A stretch of 64,000 nt of DNA from Polytrichum commune (GCA_950295325.1 OX485806.1:14384001-14448000), one strand, 5' to 3'. Counted from the stretch's first letter, positions 48,556-59,070 are shown. The notes: a model not told the origin generated them from the sequence alone. Program-made: numbers and translations.

Positions 48556-49745
48556 ATACATTGCCTAGTACTAGAAACACACTCAAATGAAAAAAAAAAC
48601 CCCAACCCCACCCACTAATCTACCACCAGTTCCCCCTCAAAATCAAACTTACAAAACATTCAACCCATATACATGAGCATCCTCACCCCATCCCATATGG
48701 TCTCTCGGTACCGAGACACCCTCAAATGAGAAAAAAAAAACCTCAACCCACCCACTAATGTACCACCAATTCCCCTTTAAAATGATACTTAGCAAAAATC
48801 AACTCATATACATGAGCATCCTCACCCCCTCTCCTATGGTGTCTCGGTATCGAGACACCCTCAAATGAGAAAAAAAAAACCCCAACCCACCCACTAATGC
48901 ACCACCAATTCCTCTTCCAAATGAGACTTAGCAAAAATCAAGCCATTATACATGAGCATCCTCACCCCCTCTCCTATGGTGTCTCGGTACAAATGAGAAA
49001 AAAAAAACCCCAACCCACCCACTAATCTACCACCAATTCCCCCTCAAAATGAGACTTAGCAAAAATCAACCCATATACATGAGCATCCTCACCCCCTCAA
49101 ATGAAAAAAAAACAAACCCCCTAATATCTTTGGACCTTCATAACTTCCACTTGCGTTGTCCAAATCTAACAAACAACCGCTCTATTGTTATTTACATTCA
49201 ACGTAGATGGCAATGCACACCTTAGTTGTTCCATTCAAGCAAGTACTCAGAAAGTTATGCCTCTTCAAACCTTAGCAGTGGCCGGGGAGTGGCTCCCAAG
49301 ACTGCTAAGGTTTGAAGGGGCATAACTTTCTCAGTACTTGCTTGAATGGGGCAAGTGAGGTGTGCATTGACATTTAAGTCTCATTTTGAGGGGGGATTGG
49401 TGGTAGATTAGTGGGTGGGTTGGGGTTTTTTTTTCCTCATTTGAGGGTGTATCGGCACCGATACATCATAGGAGAGGGGGTGAGGATGCTCATGTATATG
49501 GGTTGATTTTTGCTAAGTCTCATTTTGAGGGGGAACAGGTGGTAGATTAGTGGGTGGGTTGGGTTTATTTTTTCTCATTTGAGGGTGTTTCGGCACCGAA
49601 ACACTATAGGAGAGGGGGTGAGGATGCTCATGTATATGGGTTGATTTTTGCTAAGTCTGATTTTGAGGGGGAATAGGTGGTAGATTAGTGGGTGGGTTGG
49701 GTTTTTTTGCAAGTGGAAGTTATGAAGGTCCGAAGATATTAGGGG
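48556..49745. repeat. Complex direct and inverted repeat block
   Basis: Four direct copies of a ~130-bp unit (ACCCACCCACTAAT, CATATACATGAGCATCCTCA, TATGGTGTCTCGG) span about 48590-49110. Two to three inverted copies follow at 49378-49705. Between them a palindrome centred near 49290 (CTTCAAACCTTAGCAGT and its reverse complement) has arms of about 85 bp. The block ends with an inverted copy of 49117-49155. Each unit carries one CGGnnCCG palindrome. Confidence 0.85.
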
Positions 49746-51224
49746 CTAAGTTGTGTCATGTAATGACGCTCTCGGCCCCGAGAAGGGGTAGGGGGTTGGG
49801 TTCAATCTTTGTTTCGGGGACCCTCTCGGCTCCGAGAGGGTAAGGTATGTGTTGAACGGGGCCTGATTAGTATTGACGTCCTCCACCCTGTTGGTTCCAA
49901 GACCTCCCCCCACATTCCAAATTTCACACTCAATTTCAACCAAATATTTTTAGCCTCTAATCAAAATCACTAAATACCTTACCTTCTCTCAAGCACAACC
50001 TAAACATCCTCCACTTGGAGCCATTCCCGGGTCAATGATGTCTAGGGCTTGGTCCTGCGCGAGCGCCCCACTGAAATTGGCATATCTCCTACCTCACACC
50101 TCCACTGTCGCGACCCTTGCTAGCTTTTCTTCACTTAGCTCAATCACTTTCCAACCCTAGCAAGTGTCCCGAGCGCTAACCTGCACATCCCACGCACATG
50201 CATGGTTAGCTTTCAAAACCGCGGACCTTCAATCTCATATTTGGTCACCAAACCCTCCTACACATGCATTCGGGACTCTTCCCCTTAGTAGGTAACCCAT
50301 GGCTAAGGTGGACTTCCATCCATGGAAGTCCACTCCTTAGTTGGTCATAGTGTTGGTAGGACAACACTACAACCACCCGGAGCACATTGCCAAGTATGCT
50401 CCGGGGGGGTCGGTCGGCAAAGCCGCCTCACCCATATAAGCCTCTAGGACTTTTGGCGGGGCCCCTCCCCCACCGTCAACATCCCTTTTGTCTCTCTACC
50501 AAGAGTTGGGGCCAAGTAGACATTTTCCCTTAGCCGCTGGGTCTAGAAGCCTCCCTGCAGCTTCAGACCTTCATAACTTCCACGTGCAGTCTTTGAATCT
50601 AACAACCAACCACTCTATCGTCATCTACGTTTCACGTTGATGCCGATGGACACCTCACTTGCCCCATTCGGACAAGTACCAAGGAAGTTATGCCTGTTTA
50701 AACCTTTGCAGTCCCGGGAGCCACTCCCAGGCCACTGCTGTTCCAGGGCGCTGTCCCGGGACATCATCCCACTCAAAGTGCTATATCTCCTAGCTCACAC
50801 CTCAGATTGAGGTGTTCTTGAGCGTTCTAGAATTGGGACGCCATAAGCTACTCATAGCTTATGGCTTTACCCTCATGACTCCTAGTCTTCGTGGGTGGGA
50901 GGTGTTCTAAACGCCCGGGGCCCTCACCCACATTAGGATCACTTGGTCCCTCTCACCAATGGCGTCACAAGTCCCGGGTGTCACTCCGGGGTCCCCTCTG
51001 TGCCCATAGTGTTGCGGGCACTCCTTATGGAGAGGTGCGCGACATCCACCCCCTACTGCCTCTTGGAACCGAGAACCCCATAATGTGACATAACAAAACA
51101 TTCATCAAAGCAACTCCCCCTAACCTGAAATCCTTTCAACCTACCATTCAATCTATAGTGTGACTTATTTTCATCCATATTCAGAGAACTCAATTTCACA
51201 TGCCATTTTTGCAAAAATCTAAAC
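49746..51224. other. Mutator-like interior with palindromes and a direct duplication
   Basis: Contains palindromes TCTCGGCCCCGAGA (49770-49783) and CCCTCTCGGCTCCGAGAGGG (49821-49840). A segment at about 50556-50740 (CTTCATAACTTCCACGTGC ... AAGTTATGCCT ... GCAGT) is a diverged direct copy of 49131-49285. GC content is higher than around it. No gene is recognised. Confidence 0.6.
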
Positions 51225-51389
51225 GTGTATCTGCCCTTATTGCATATTATCTGTGACCCAAACAAAATGTGCAAATTGAGTATTCTTTTGTCTCCTCGTC
51301 TGATCCGCTCTTATTGGGATTGTTGTGATGCTCACTCTCTGTCATTGATGGTTCGCGTGATCCTCTATGCTCCTGTTCTTCCTCTATTG

Positions 51390-52003
51390 GTTGTAGTTCC
51401 ATGTTCCTATTTGATGACCTGTGTCAACCTCTCCACACGCATTGGATGCAATCCTTGGAGAAACATACCAAAAACAGGAAACTCAAAACTCGAGTTGGTA
51501 AGTCTATACTTGCCTCTATATTTCATGTATAGTTCATTTTTTATAGTTCAACTACATTGATTCCGCCATTATCCGGATGAGTTTCCCACCCGGCATTCAA
51601 GGAAATTGATTAGGCGCAACAAGAAGGCCCCGATAACAAAACACGCCAATAATTGTGCCTCAACCCTATCACTGAAAGCCAAAGTGCACAAATTGTGCAT
51701 GCTTCCAGCCCCTGCCTTAGGATGCATCGTCTCATTGGATTCCGGCACGCCCCCAAAGGTTCAACAATACTACTTGACGATTTCGTAGCTGCCAGCATGC
51801 ATTTGTCCTAACTTCAAGGAGATGGCGACTAAAGCAATTGGAAAACGGGGTCAATGGGCCAACTGTAAGCATTTATATTATTTGTTTACTATAGTGTGTG
51901 ATTTGGACTCGGATTCAGACACGTTCATTCATGCAGCTAGTTTTAGCTTCAACGAAGTGAAGCGAGTTTTGAAGGGTGGTTTGTTGAAGTACCTTGATTC
52001 TTA
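51390..52003 (+). CDS. SWIM zinc-finger protein, C-terminal part (probable transposon protein)
   Basis: At least two exons. One ends HTHWMQSLEKHTKNRKLKTRV before a GTAAGT at about 51499. The next (about 51570 to TAG 52001-52003) reads RHSRKLIRRNKKAPIT, then KVHKLCMLPA, VQQYYLTIS, CICPNFKEMA, GKRGQWANCKHLYYLF and FIHAASFSFNEVKRVLKGG. The CxC...CxH spacing of CICPNF and CKHLYY defines a SWIM finger, a DNA/protein-binding module typical of the C-terminus of Mutator-type transposases. A TAG in front of CICPNF (51786-51788) breaks the frame. No upstream transposase core is visible, so the gene seems truncated by internal deletion. Transposase identity is inference. Confidence 0.6.
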
Positions 52004-52422
52004 GAGTTTTCTGTTTCTTTAAAGAAACATATGTATGCAAGATATGTTATAATGATGATGTAGTGAGACTAAAAGGGCCACTACAAGACATTTGACGCAC
52101 CACATGTATTTCTCTTTCCCAAAGTTGCGTGACCCTTTTAGAGTACCACTAATTCTCATTATACTAAAACAATATGTGTTTGACTTGAGACAAACCCATA
52201 TTTATTACTGATATTACTTCCAAATGTTCAATTAAACACCCTAAACCATATTTTTCACTGATACAATAACATTTTTTCCTGTATCAGAGCCCTTAATTGT
52301 CCACGGTCATAGGTCCCACTGTTCACTAAGTTTAGAAAAAAAGTCCTAAAAATAATTTTAGTCCAAAAATACCATAAACTTACTGCTTAAAATAACATTT
52401 TAATCAAAATATCTCGGAAGTT

Positions 52423-52490
52423 ACCGCTCACCGCTCACCGCTCACCGCTCACCGCTCACCGCTCACCGCTCACCGCTCACCGCTCACCGC
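52423..52490. repeat. ACCGCTC heptamer array, right terminus
   Basis: About ten tandem heptamers, the reverse complement of the left-terminal GAGCGGT array. Confidence 0.9.
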
Positions 52491-52510
52491 TTGCAAAATA
52501 GCTTCGTCCC

Positions 52511-52835
52511 CTATTGAGGGTACAGTTCATCCTGAACTGGCCGTCGTGCCAGAGGGTCTTTCATGTTTTGTGTGTGGAGAGAAGAAAGGAGCGGCTACTA
52601 TGTTCTTGTGTAATCAGTGTCAACGCGGTTGGCACATGGCATGCTTGAGGCCACCCTTGACTTCTCTACCATCTGGACAGTGGAGTTGTCCTCGCTATCG
52701 AGGATCTTCGGTACTTGGTGCTTCCACCAATCGTACTCAATGATCCTGTGTGGTTTTCATCATCTTGTGCCTGCCCAAATGGCAGATGAGGAGTTATGGC
52801 TTAGAGACGCAATCAACATGAGGCGGTGGATTTAA
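52511..52835 (+). CDS. PHD finger at the C-terminus of the gypsy polyprotein
   Basis: In frame with integrase once the 7-kb insertion is set aside. It gives CFVCGEKKGAATMFLCNQCQ, RGWHMACLRPPL and PSGQWSCPRY. This fits the C4HC3 PHD pattern (C-x2-C, C-x2-C, H-x2-C, W-x-C-x2-C), but the last Cys is Tyr, a one-base change (TGT/TGC to TAT). PHD fingers read histone H3 tails, so a role in targeting integration or sensing chromatin is plausible but is inference. After RYRGSS the frame is lost; another frame stays open to about 52835. Confidence 0.75.
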
Positions 52836-53056
52836 TTTTTTGGGATCTGATGGCCAAACATCAAAGGCGATTAAGGATGGGGCTCACCTTGCACCCAGCC
52901 TACAGTTCCTTGGAATAACGTTTACCACACTAGTTAGTTGCGGAGCAATCTTTCATTATCCATGCCCTTTAGATTGGCATTGGTTCTAGCTGCTTGGCGG
53001 GACTCCTAGTCAGCTGAGGGGGGCATATCGAGGTGTGTTGTTTATGTGTGACTTTG

Positions 53057-53596
53057 CTATGTTTTAGTGTTGTTTGTTAGTGGTGGTTGGTACTCGAGCT
53101 GCAATGACACACGATCGCTATTTACACGACAGTTGTCCATACCACCAGGTACCCCGTCAGCCTTAGCTGTGCCGGAAAGAACCTCGTCAATCATAGTAAA
53201 CCAAATCCATTGCGAACCCGTATTGTCGCCCGTTACGTTGTGTAATTTCTTCTCCTTGTGGTAATGGCACTTAAGCTTGTCCCACTTGTCCCGAACTTGC
53301 GTCCAAGTTCGTCGTGCCTCACTTGGATGGTCCTTTATAACCTGCTCTCGGATCCGCTCCCAATGTTGTTGCTTGAAAACCGCGGTGCCATAATTCTCAA
53401 TGCGCTCCTTTACCAATTCCACTAGGTATTTCGTAGCTCTGTGGGTCCACTCCCTTGCTAGAAGAGGTGGTGACCCTAAACCCACAACGTTCCCGTCATT
53501 TGAAGGTCCCGGAGCGCCTAAAATTGGAGGCGATGCAAGCACCATGGTCCCCCAAAATCCTAATCCTTCCTCCATGGTAAAAATAAAGAGCCTCAA
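53057..53596 (-). pseudogene. Harbinger Myb/trihelix ORF, N-terminal half
   Basis: Starts near MEEGLG and contains a trihelix/Myb-like DNA-binding domain: REWTHRATKYLVELVKERIE, QHWERIREQV, RRTWTQVRDKWDKLKCHYHK, then GSQWIWFTMIDEVLSGTAKA. Such proteins bind the termini of PIF/Harbinger elements and help the transposase. The frame is open to 53057, but the last dozen residues are read from the inserted gypsy DNA. The rest of the protein is at 36145-36400. Confidence 0.8.
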
Positions 53597-53930
53597 CTTC
53601 TAAATGACCCGCCCAACTAAATCCTCGCTATGCTTAAGTGAATGAGAGAGCGAAAAATGCGAAATGAGAGCTTAAGGTGAGCTAAGCTCTTCTTATGCCT
53701 CATTACGAAGGAGTTGGGCCTATTATTTTTAGGAAACGGTTAGGATAATTACCTGAGGAATTTCCCTAAAAGGTAAAGGAATTCCCCATGGCTGATGGGG
53801 GCGGACCCGTCCCTTCCGGGCTGGGGCAGACGGTCCGCTCCGCCTCCCACAGCCGGCGGAGGGAGGGCCGCCATCCAACACCCGACAAATTTCGTCGCCC
53901 TCCGCCTGGCCAAGCGGCGGAGGAACCTTC

Positions 53931-54502
53931 ATGTGCGCAACACTATAGAGCCGGTGCCAGAGAGGGCAACTATTGCTTTGTTTGTTGTTGAGCAAAGCTT
54001 CAAGCGCATGCTGAAACTGTTGTAAATGGCAAGACAATAATCTGGACTATCATCAGAGTTGCCATTTTCACAAGTTTCTCATCTTGAGGTTCGTTAAATC
54101 GTTTCCTTTGAGTTGCAGGTACAATCTGGAGGAGGCTGAACAGTGTTGTGCCTTATGTTGGGTGAGTGTCTCAGGCCACCACTGCAATGAACGGGGAAAA
54201 CCGACTGTTAGTTATAGATGAACCCGATGAGTTTGAGAAATAACGGTTGCCGTTCAAGACTTCAGCAAATTAAAACCCCTGATCACTTTAGAGAATGAAT
54301 GTACCTGTCACTCATAAAGAGAAAGAAACACCAAAAGATGTCAACATGTAGCCGGGTTGGACTTGGAGACACCAGGATCTCGACCGATTGTGCCTGAAAA
54401 TCTCTCCGGACACTGCACCATAGATGCACAAGAACAGCAAAAAAAAACAAGGAGTGAGTAATGCAGAGCTTGCCGATCGAGGTGACAAGAAACCAGACCC
54501 GA
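53931..54502 (+). other. Spacer with possible exon fragments
   Basis: A frame ending at about 54025 (TIEPVPERATIALFVVEQSF, KRMLKLL, stop) looks more protein-like than its surroundings. A segment at 54119-54161 is bounded by TTGCAG and GTGAGT and would read YNLEEAEQCCALCW. I do not recognise a family. They could be exons of a gene interrupted by the Harbinger insertion, or chance. Confidence 0.25.
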
Positions 54503-55146
54503 AGCTCACAAACAAGGCCCAGATCTTCACCTGTAACTCAGCTGCATGCTTTCAAGGCTCACAGGCCGGCTGATGTGGTTTCGAATTGGCACTCACACCA
54601 TTCGCGCTCAGGAACGCAACAACATGCTGCATGGAAGGTTGTGGGAGTTTGTGATGCGTGAGCAGGGCTGCTCCTCTCCCCCGCAAGAGGATGGATTGCA
54701 TGGAAAGGATTTTGGAAGGTCACAAACAAGGCCCAGATCTTCACCTGTAACTCAGCTGCATGCTTTCAAGGCTCACAGGCCGGCTGATGTGGTTTCGAAT
54801 TGGCACTCACACCATTCGCGCTCAGGAACGCAACAACATGCTGCATGGAAGGTTGTGGGAGTTTGTGATGCGTGAGCAGGGCTGCTCCTCTCCCCCGCAA
54901 GAGGATGGATTGCATGGAAAGGATTTTGGAAGGTCACAAACAACGCCCAGATCTTCACCTGTAACTCAGCTGCATGCTTTCAAGGCTCACATGCCAGCTG
55001 ATGTGGTTTCGAATTGGCACTCACACCATTCGCGCTCAGGAATGCAACAACATGCTGCATTGAAGGTTGTGGGAGTTTGTGATGCGTGAGCAGGGCTGCT
55101 CCTCTCCCCCGCAAGAGGATGGATTGCATGGAAAGGATTTTGGAAG
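54503..55146. repeat. Three tandem copies of a 214-bp unit
   Basis: The word ATGCTTTCAAGGCTCAC occurs at 54546, 54760 and 54974, exactly 214 bp apart. The first two copies are almost identical; the third has a handful of changes. 214 is not a multiple of three, so the open frames crossing the array are not a conserved protein repeat. Confidence 0.95.
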
Positions 55147-55378
55147 CTCATAAGGTCCTCCTTTAAGGAAGAACAAATGTCAGATCCCTGTTGGTCGGTA
55201 CCCAGTTATGCCAGGTGGCAGATTTTCTAGTGTTTCTATGACCAGGTGGGAACACACCCTGGATAAGTTTGGAGCCTAGGTGGCCCGAACCCAGTTTTGA
55301 TTGATCGTTGCGTGAACACAAACGTGGCCTAATGGGTTCAAAGCTTTTCACTAATACTACAGCTTTTTGTAAGGGTTA

Positions 55379-56040
55379 GGTGGGCATGAGAGATGATTCT
55401 AGTAACTTTGCTGAAGTTCCTTTTCACACCGCGGTGACTTCTAACTCCACATCCATTTTGGGTTTGTTGGATGGGGTTGCAGATTGCCTCATCCGCTTAG
55501 CAATTTTAAATCATGAAGATTGTCATTTTCGGTGTCAAAATCGGAGTTCGGATGCAAAAGTTACAAGAGGTCAAAGTGAACATTATTTTTTCTCTTGAAT
55601 GTCATGCCCACGATAAGGTTGATCGCCGCTCCTTGGCAGCACGAGGAGTCCCTCTTGATAGGGAAAGTTCATCTCTTTCCAAAATATATTGCTATCAACA
55701 AGGATGTGTCATCATACTCACAGTAACCTTGCTAGATGTAATGTACTATAGCTTCGGCCATTCACTTCACTACTTACAAGACAAAATATCCTATCAAGAT
55801 GGACACTCTCCCATTGATGTGGACTAGTTGTTGGTCCTAGTGTGGGCATGCTATAAGTAATCACATAGGTCCTCCCAAGTGCTCAACATTGAACTTAGAA
55901 TGGTGTCCTTGTTGTAACATGTGTCTTTTTGGTGTTTGTTCTTAACTACAAAGCTATGCGATATATCACTCAAATGTAGTGGTGACATGTGGGGAGAAAA
56001 CATCAGTTGTGGGTGACTTGAACTGACATGTGGGTAGTGG
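55379..56040. repeat. Dispersed repeat family, copy 3
   Basis: Diverged match to 13805-14275 and 26745-27075 (GTTGGATGGGGTTG, GATTGTCATTTTCGG, CGGAGTT, ATGCAAAAGTTACAAGAGG). Then ATCACATAGGTCCT and CATGTGTCTTTTTGGTGTTT parallel 14050-14140. Confidence 0.55.
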
Positions 56041-57480
56041 CTCGTAGTGAAAAGACAAAATGACCCCCAAAGTACTTTAGTCACCTCAATACTTCAATGT
56101 TTGAGCACGGGAAGTGATTGTGTGCGTACATGTTAGACCAACTTTCCTTCAAAAGAACTTCTCCTTCGCACAATTACAATCACAAGTTTGCACTTAAACC
56201 ATTGTCACGATGCAAAATTCCTTAATTCTCCCTTTTGCTAGATTTCAGCATGAGAGAGGGGTGCCAATGCTAACAAATCAAGTTTTGATAGGGTATCCAA
56301 CAAAGGAATTTTATATTGGAAGTCTTTGAGCATGATATCTATAGCTCTATACAAGAAAAACTATGGTTTGAGTATTCAATGTTTGTACATGGTTTCATGC
56401 AATGATTGTGCATGCACAACTTGCTTGCTGGCTTACCAACCAATTAAAATAAAACTCCAATGGAAAGTTCAATCAATGATTTTAAGAGCGTTAATTTCCT
56501 CGAACTATTGGTTGTGGCAATGAAGATAAGTTTTTGCTATGGACCTCAAAACTTATACGCACAAGATTACTTTTCTATACAAACGGCTTTCCTATGTGCA
56601 TGATATATGTTTGATGCAACAATCCTTTGTGAATAAACATAATTACAAAAATTGACTCATGTTCCATATAGAATTTGCAAATCTTTTCCAAGTTGCACAC
56701 ATGCATATTTCACATGCATATTTCACAATGATGTTTTTGAAAGAGGAGTCATTTAATGATGTAGTGTCATTTCACATAAAGTAAAAGTGATAATTTCTCA
56801 TCGATCCTTGTTAAAGTTTCCATGAAGCATCTTAAGAACATGTAGATGTTGATATTTTGATTGGTTTTTATGAATTTTCAAGGTTTAGATCCTTAGACTT
56901 TTATATAGAGATCACAAGGTTAAACAAATTTTCACGAACAACATGGACATGGTCATCTACATCTCAACCTTTACTACTTTCTTTGATAAGGTTGCACCTT
57001 CCAACTCAATAACCTATGGGTAATATACGCAAGAAAAAACACTCAAGAGAGAGACAATTTCTAGGTTTTATTGCAACCAATCATCCATGTCGGTCCGCAT
57101 GCACGAACAATCTATTCAACTACCCTTGTCACACCCCACCTAGGATGGAACATTGCCACATTCATCTTTGACATAAGAACAATACAATTGTGCATGCACA
57201 TGAGACATCAATTTTGAGAACTTTCAAACTTTGTACACTACAAAAGCTTTATAACTTAATCATCATATGTGATTACTATAAGCTTGAACCACCCAATCTT
57301 AATAGAGACAAAAGAGCTCCTCTCTCCTTTCCCAAGCTCTTTGTTATACTCAAAGGTACTCATAGTCTTATCCATCACTATCCATAATATCTATGAGATA
57401 TTTTTATGAGTCTCAACTATTACTAAATATAAACTGATTATTTATATACATAGATCATTTCACTATATGATATTTCTTGT
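56041..57480. other. AT-rich spacer, no gene seen
   Basis: No exon or recognised element in this stretch. Confidence 0.45.
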
Positions 57481-57499
57481 GTTTTGGCTCAAACATAGT

Positions 57500-57945
57500 T
57501 TTCTAGTGGAAGTGTCTAATTTCAGCTTGATTCATTCATCCATTATGCTACTTGGAATTGTCTAATTCCAACTTCATCCAATCATGCATTCTTCTAGTTC
57601 AAACTATCTAATACCAACTAGATTCGTTCATCCATTATTTTAGTTAGAATTGTCTAATTTAAACTATATTTATTTATTAAGAGTTGTCTAGCTTCATCGA
57701 ATAACATCCATTTGTTGAGAGTTGTCTAACTCTAATTCATATATTCTAGTTGGAGTTGCTCCAACACAAAGATCTTTTAAAGGGAGGTGTCTAACTCCAA
57801 CATAAAGATCTTCAATTGGGAGATGTCTAACTCCCATGCACAATTTCTTCATGGGTTGTCTAGCCCTTGTGCACCATTCTCTCTTGGGTTGTTTGACCCA
57901 ATTCTTTCTTTAGAGTTTGTTTGACTCCAAACATCATTTACTCAC
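57500..57945. repeat. Array of small hairpins with shared loop
   Basis: About eleven units spaced roughly 30-55 bp. Each is a short inverted repeat around TGTCTA or TGTTTG. Examples are TTGGAATTGTCTAATTCCAA (57552-57571), AGAGTTGTCTAACTCT, GGAGGTGTCTAACTCC, GGGAGATGTCTAACTCCC, GGGTTGTCTAGCCC and TTGGGTTGTTTGACCCAA. GTTGGAGTTGCTCCAAC is a relative. The stems differ from unit to unit yet stay paired. Confidence 0.7.
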
Positions 57946-59070
57946 ATGCTAAGTACAACAAAATATGATCAATCTTTATTTCTTGCATGATCCAGCATTA
58001 AAATCTTTAAATCCAAGTATATCAAAACATGCCACAGTGGCATCTACGGATCTCCATATTTTAGTGCTACGAGCGTTTGTAGGACGCATCCCGCGGGCAG
58101 CGTTCATGCTCGGGCAGCCCGTTCCTGTCCTCCCGTCCCAACCCGACCCGTCTTACCTGCCCGACTTGGCCTTCCTGCCCGTGTCCTCCATCCTGCCCGA
58201 CGCGGCCTTCCGCCTGTCCAGTTGTTCACGCGTTTGTCCAGCTATCCACCCGTCTGTCCATCCGTCCATCCGGCCGTTCATCCGTCATATCCGTCTCCAC
58301 CACTACCCTACACTGAACCCGAGCTCCGTCATTCTTCCTTGTTCACGCCACTAGACAGCTCCAGAGCGAGTGAGGAAATTGGGGAAAGGTTGTTGCATTG
58401 CTAGTTTAGGGTTTGGAAGAGTTATAACTTTTATCGATGTTGTCGTAGTCGCCCGCCATGGAGGTGGACATTGTGGATCTGGGAGGGCAATAGGAGTGAC
58501 AAAGCAGAGGAGGGCAAGTAGATTGTAAGCCGGTCTAACCTCTAAGCAATGATGCCAATGCAATTTTGTGGCGAAGCAACTGTATATGGACAACACTTTT
58601 TGTGAAATTCAGTACCATAAAATTAACCATTTCAACAAGGCTAGACAAGCCTATCATGGGAGTTTAGATTATGTTAGGACAACACTAAAAACAATGGACG
58701 TTGCATAGATTGATATATGACATTGATAGGATACATTACAATATTACTGAATTCAATGAGGATGGTATAAAGTCTTTCCAGGACACCAACATTGTACATG
58801 TCCTATCATATTTTACTAAATTGATTGTTTTCCGAAAATTCCCAATTGCCAAAGTTTCACTTATATTCAAAATTCAACAAACAATAACACTTTATTGAAA
58901 ATGGGTAGGACCAATGTATCAATACTCATGTGTCCGAAGTAGACATGTAATGGTTCTCACCTATCATAATTGTGTCCTATTATGATTCAACCTTACATTG
59001 CTTCTACCTTGTCTTATTGTAACATCTCACACCACTATTCTAAGAAATAACACTAAACTCCACAACATTA

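Larger units (their letters stand above)
45460..52510. mobile_element. 7.05-kb Mutator-like DNA transposon inside the gypsy element
   Basis: A 9-bp direct repeat CTATTGAGG flanks it (45451-45459 and 52511-52519). Terminal inverted repeats begin GGGAAAAGCTATTTTGC on the left and, in reverse, GGGACGAAGCTATTTTGC on the right, then pass into heptamer arrays. Nine-bp duplications and G-starting ends are typical of Mutator-like elements. Joining the flanks restores one reading frame from integrase to the PHD finger, so the insertion is real and younger than the gypsy copy. It holds a methyltransferase-like gene (minus), a SWIM zinc-finger gene (plus) and complex repeats. I see no full MULE transposase catalytic domain. 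Confidence 0.8.
36431..53056 (+). mobile_element. Ty3/gypsy retrotransposon encoding a cytosine DNA methyltransferase
   Basis: Inserted in the Harbinger trihelix ORF. Domain order on the plus strand is gag with two zinc knuckles, protease, C5 DNA methyltransferase, reverse transcriptase, RNase H, integrase, then PHD finger. RNase H before integrase is the Ty3/gypsy order. A purine-rich tract GAGGGGGGCA at about 53020-53029 may be the polypurine tract. I could not find a matching LTR pair or a primer-binding site by eye, so both borders are set by where the Harbinger halves stop. A 7-kb Mutator-like element splits it. Confidence 0.8.
33570..53930. mobile_element. Decayed PIF/Harbinger element, split by later insertions
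   Basis: The outermost element of a nest. It contains a HARBI1-like transposase (plus, 34152-36012) and a Myb/trihelix ORF (minus), the two proteins PIF/Harbinger elements use together. Both borders carry GC-rich stretches (33570-33750 and 53790-53930). Diverged inverted matches also occur, such as TTACCTTTTGG / TTACCTTTTAGG and AGGCCCAACTC near both ends. The exact termini and the 3-bp duplication could not be fixed by eye. The gypsy element occupies most of the interior. Confidence 0.5.

Noticed and set aside
48590-49110. Regularly spaced repeats that could suggest a CRISPR array
   Set aside because: Units are ~130 bp, nearly identical throughout with no unique spacers, eukaryotic context, inside a transposon.
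54546-55089. Two overlapping 109-codon frames with identical sequence
   Set aside because: They are the same frame read in successive 214-bp tandem units; 214 is not divisible by three and no domain is present.
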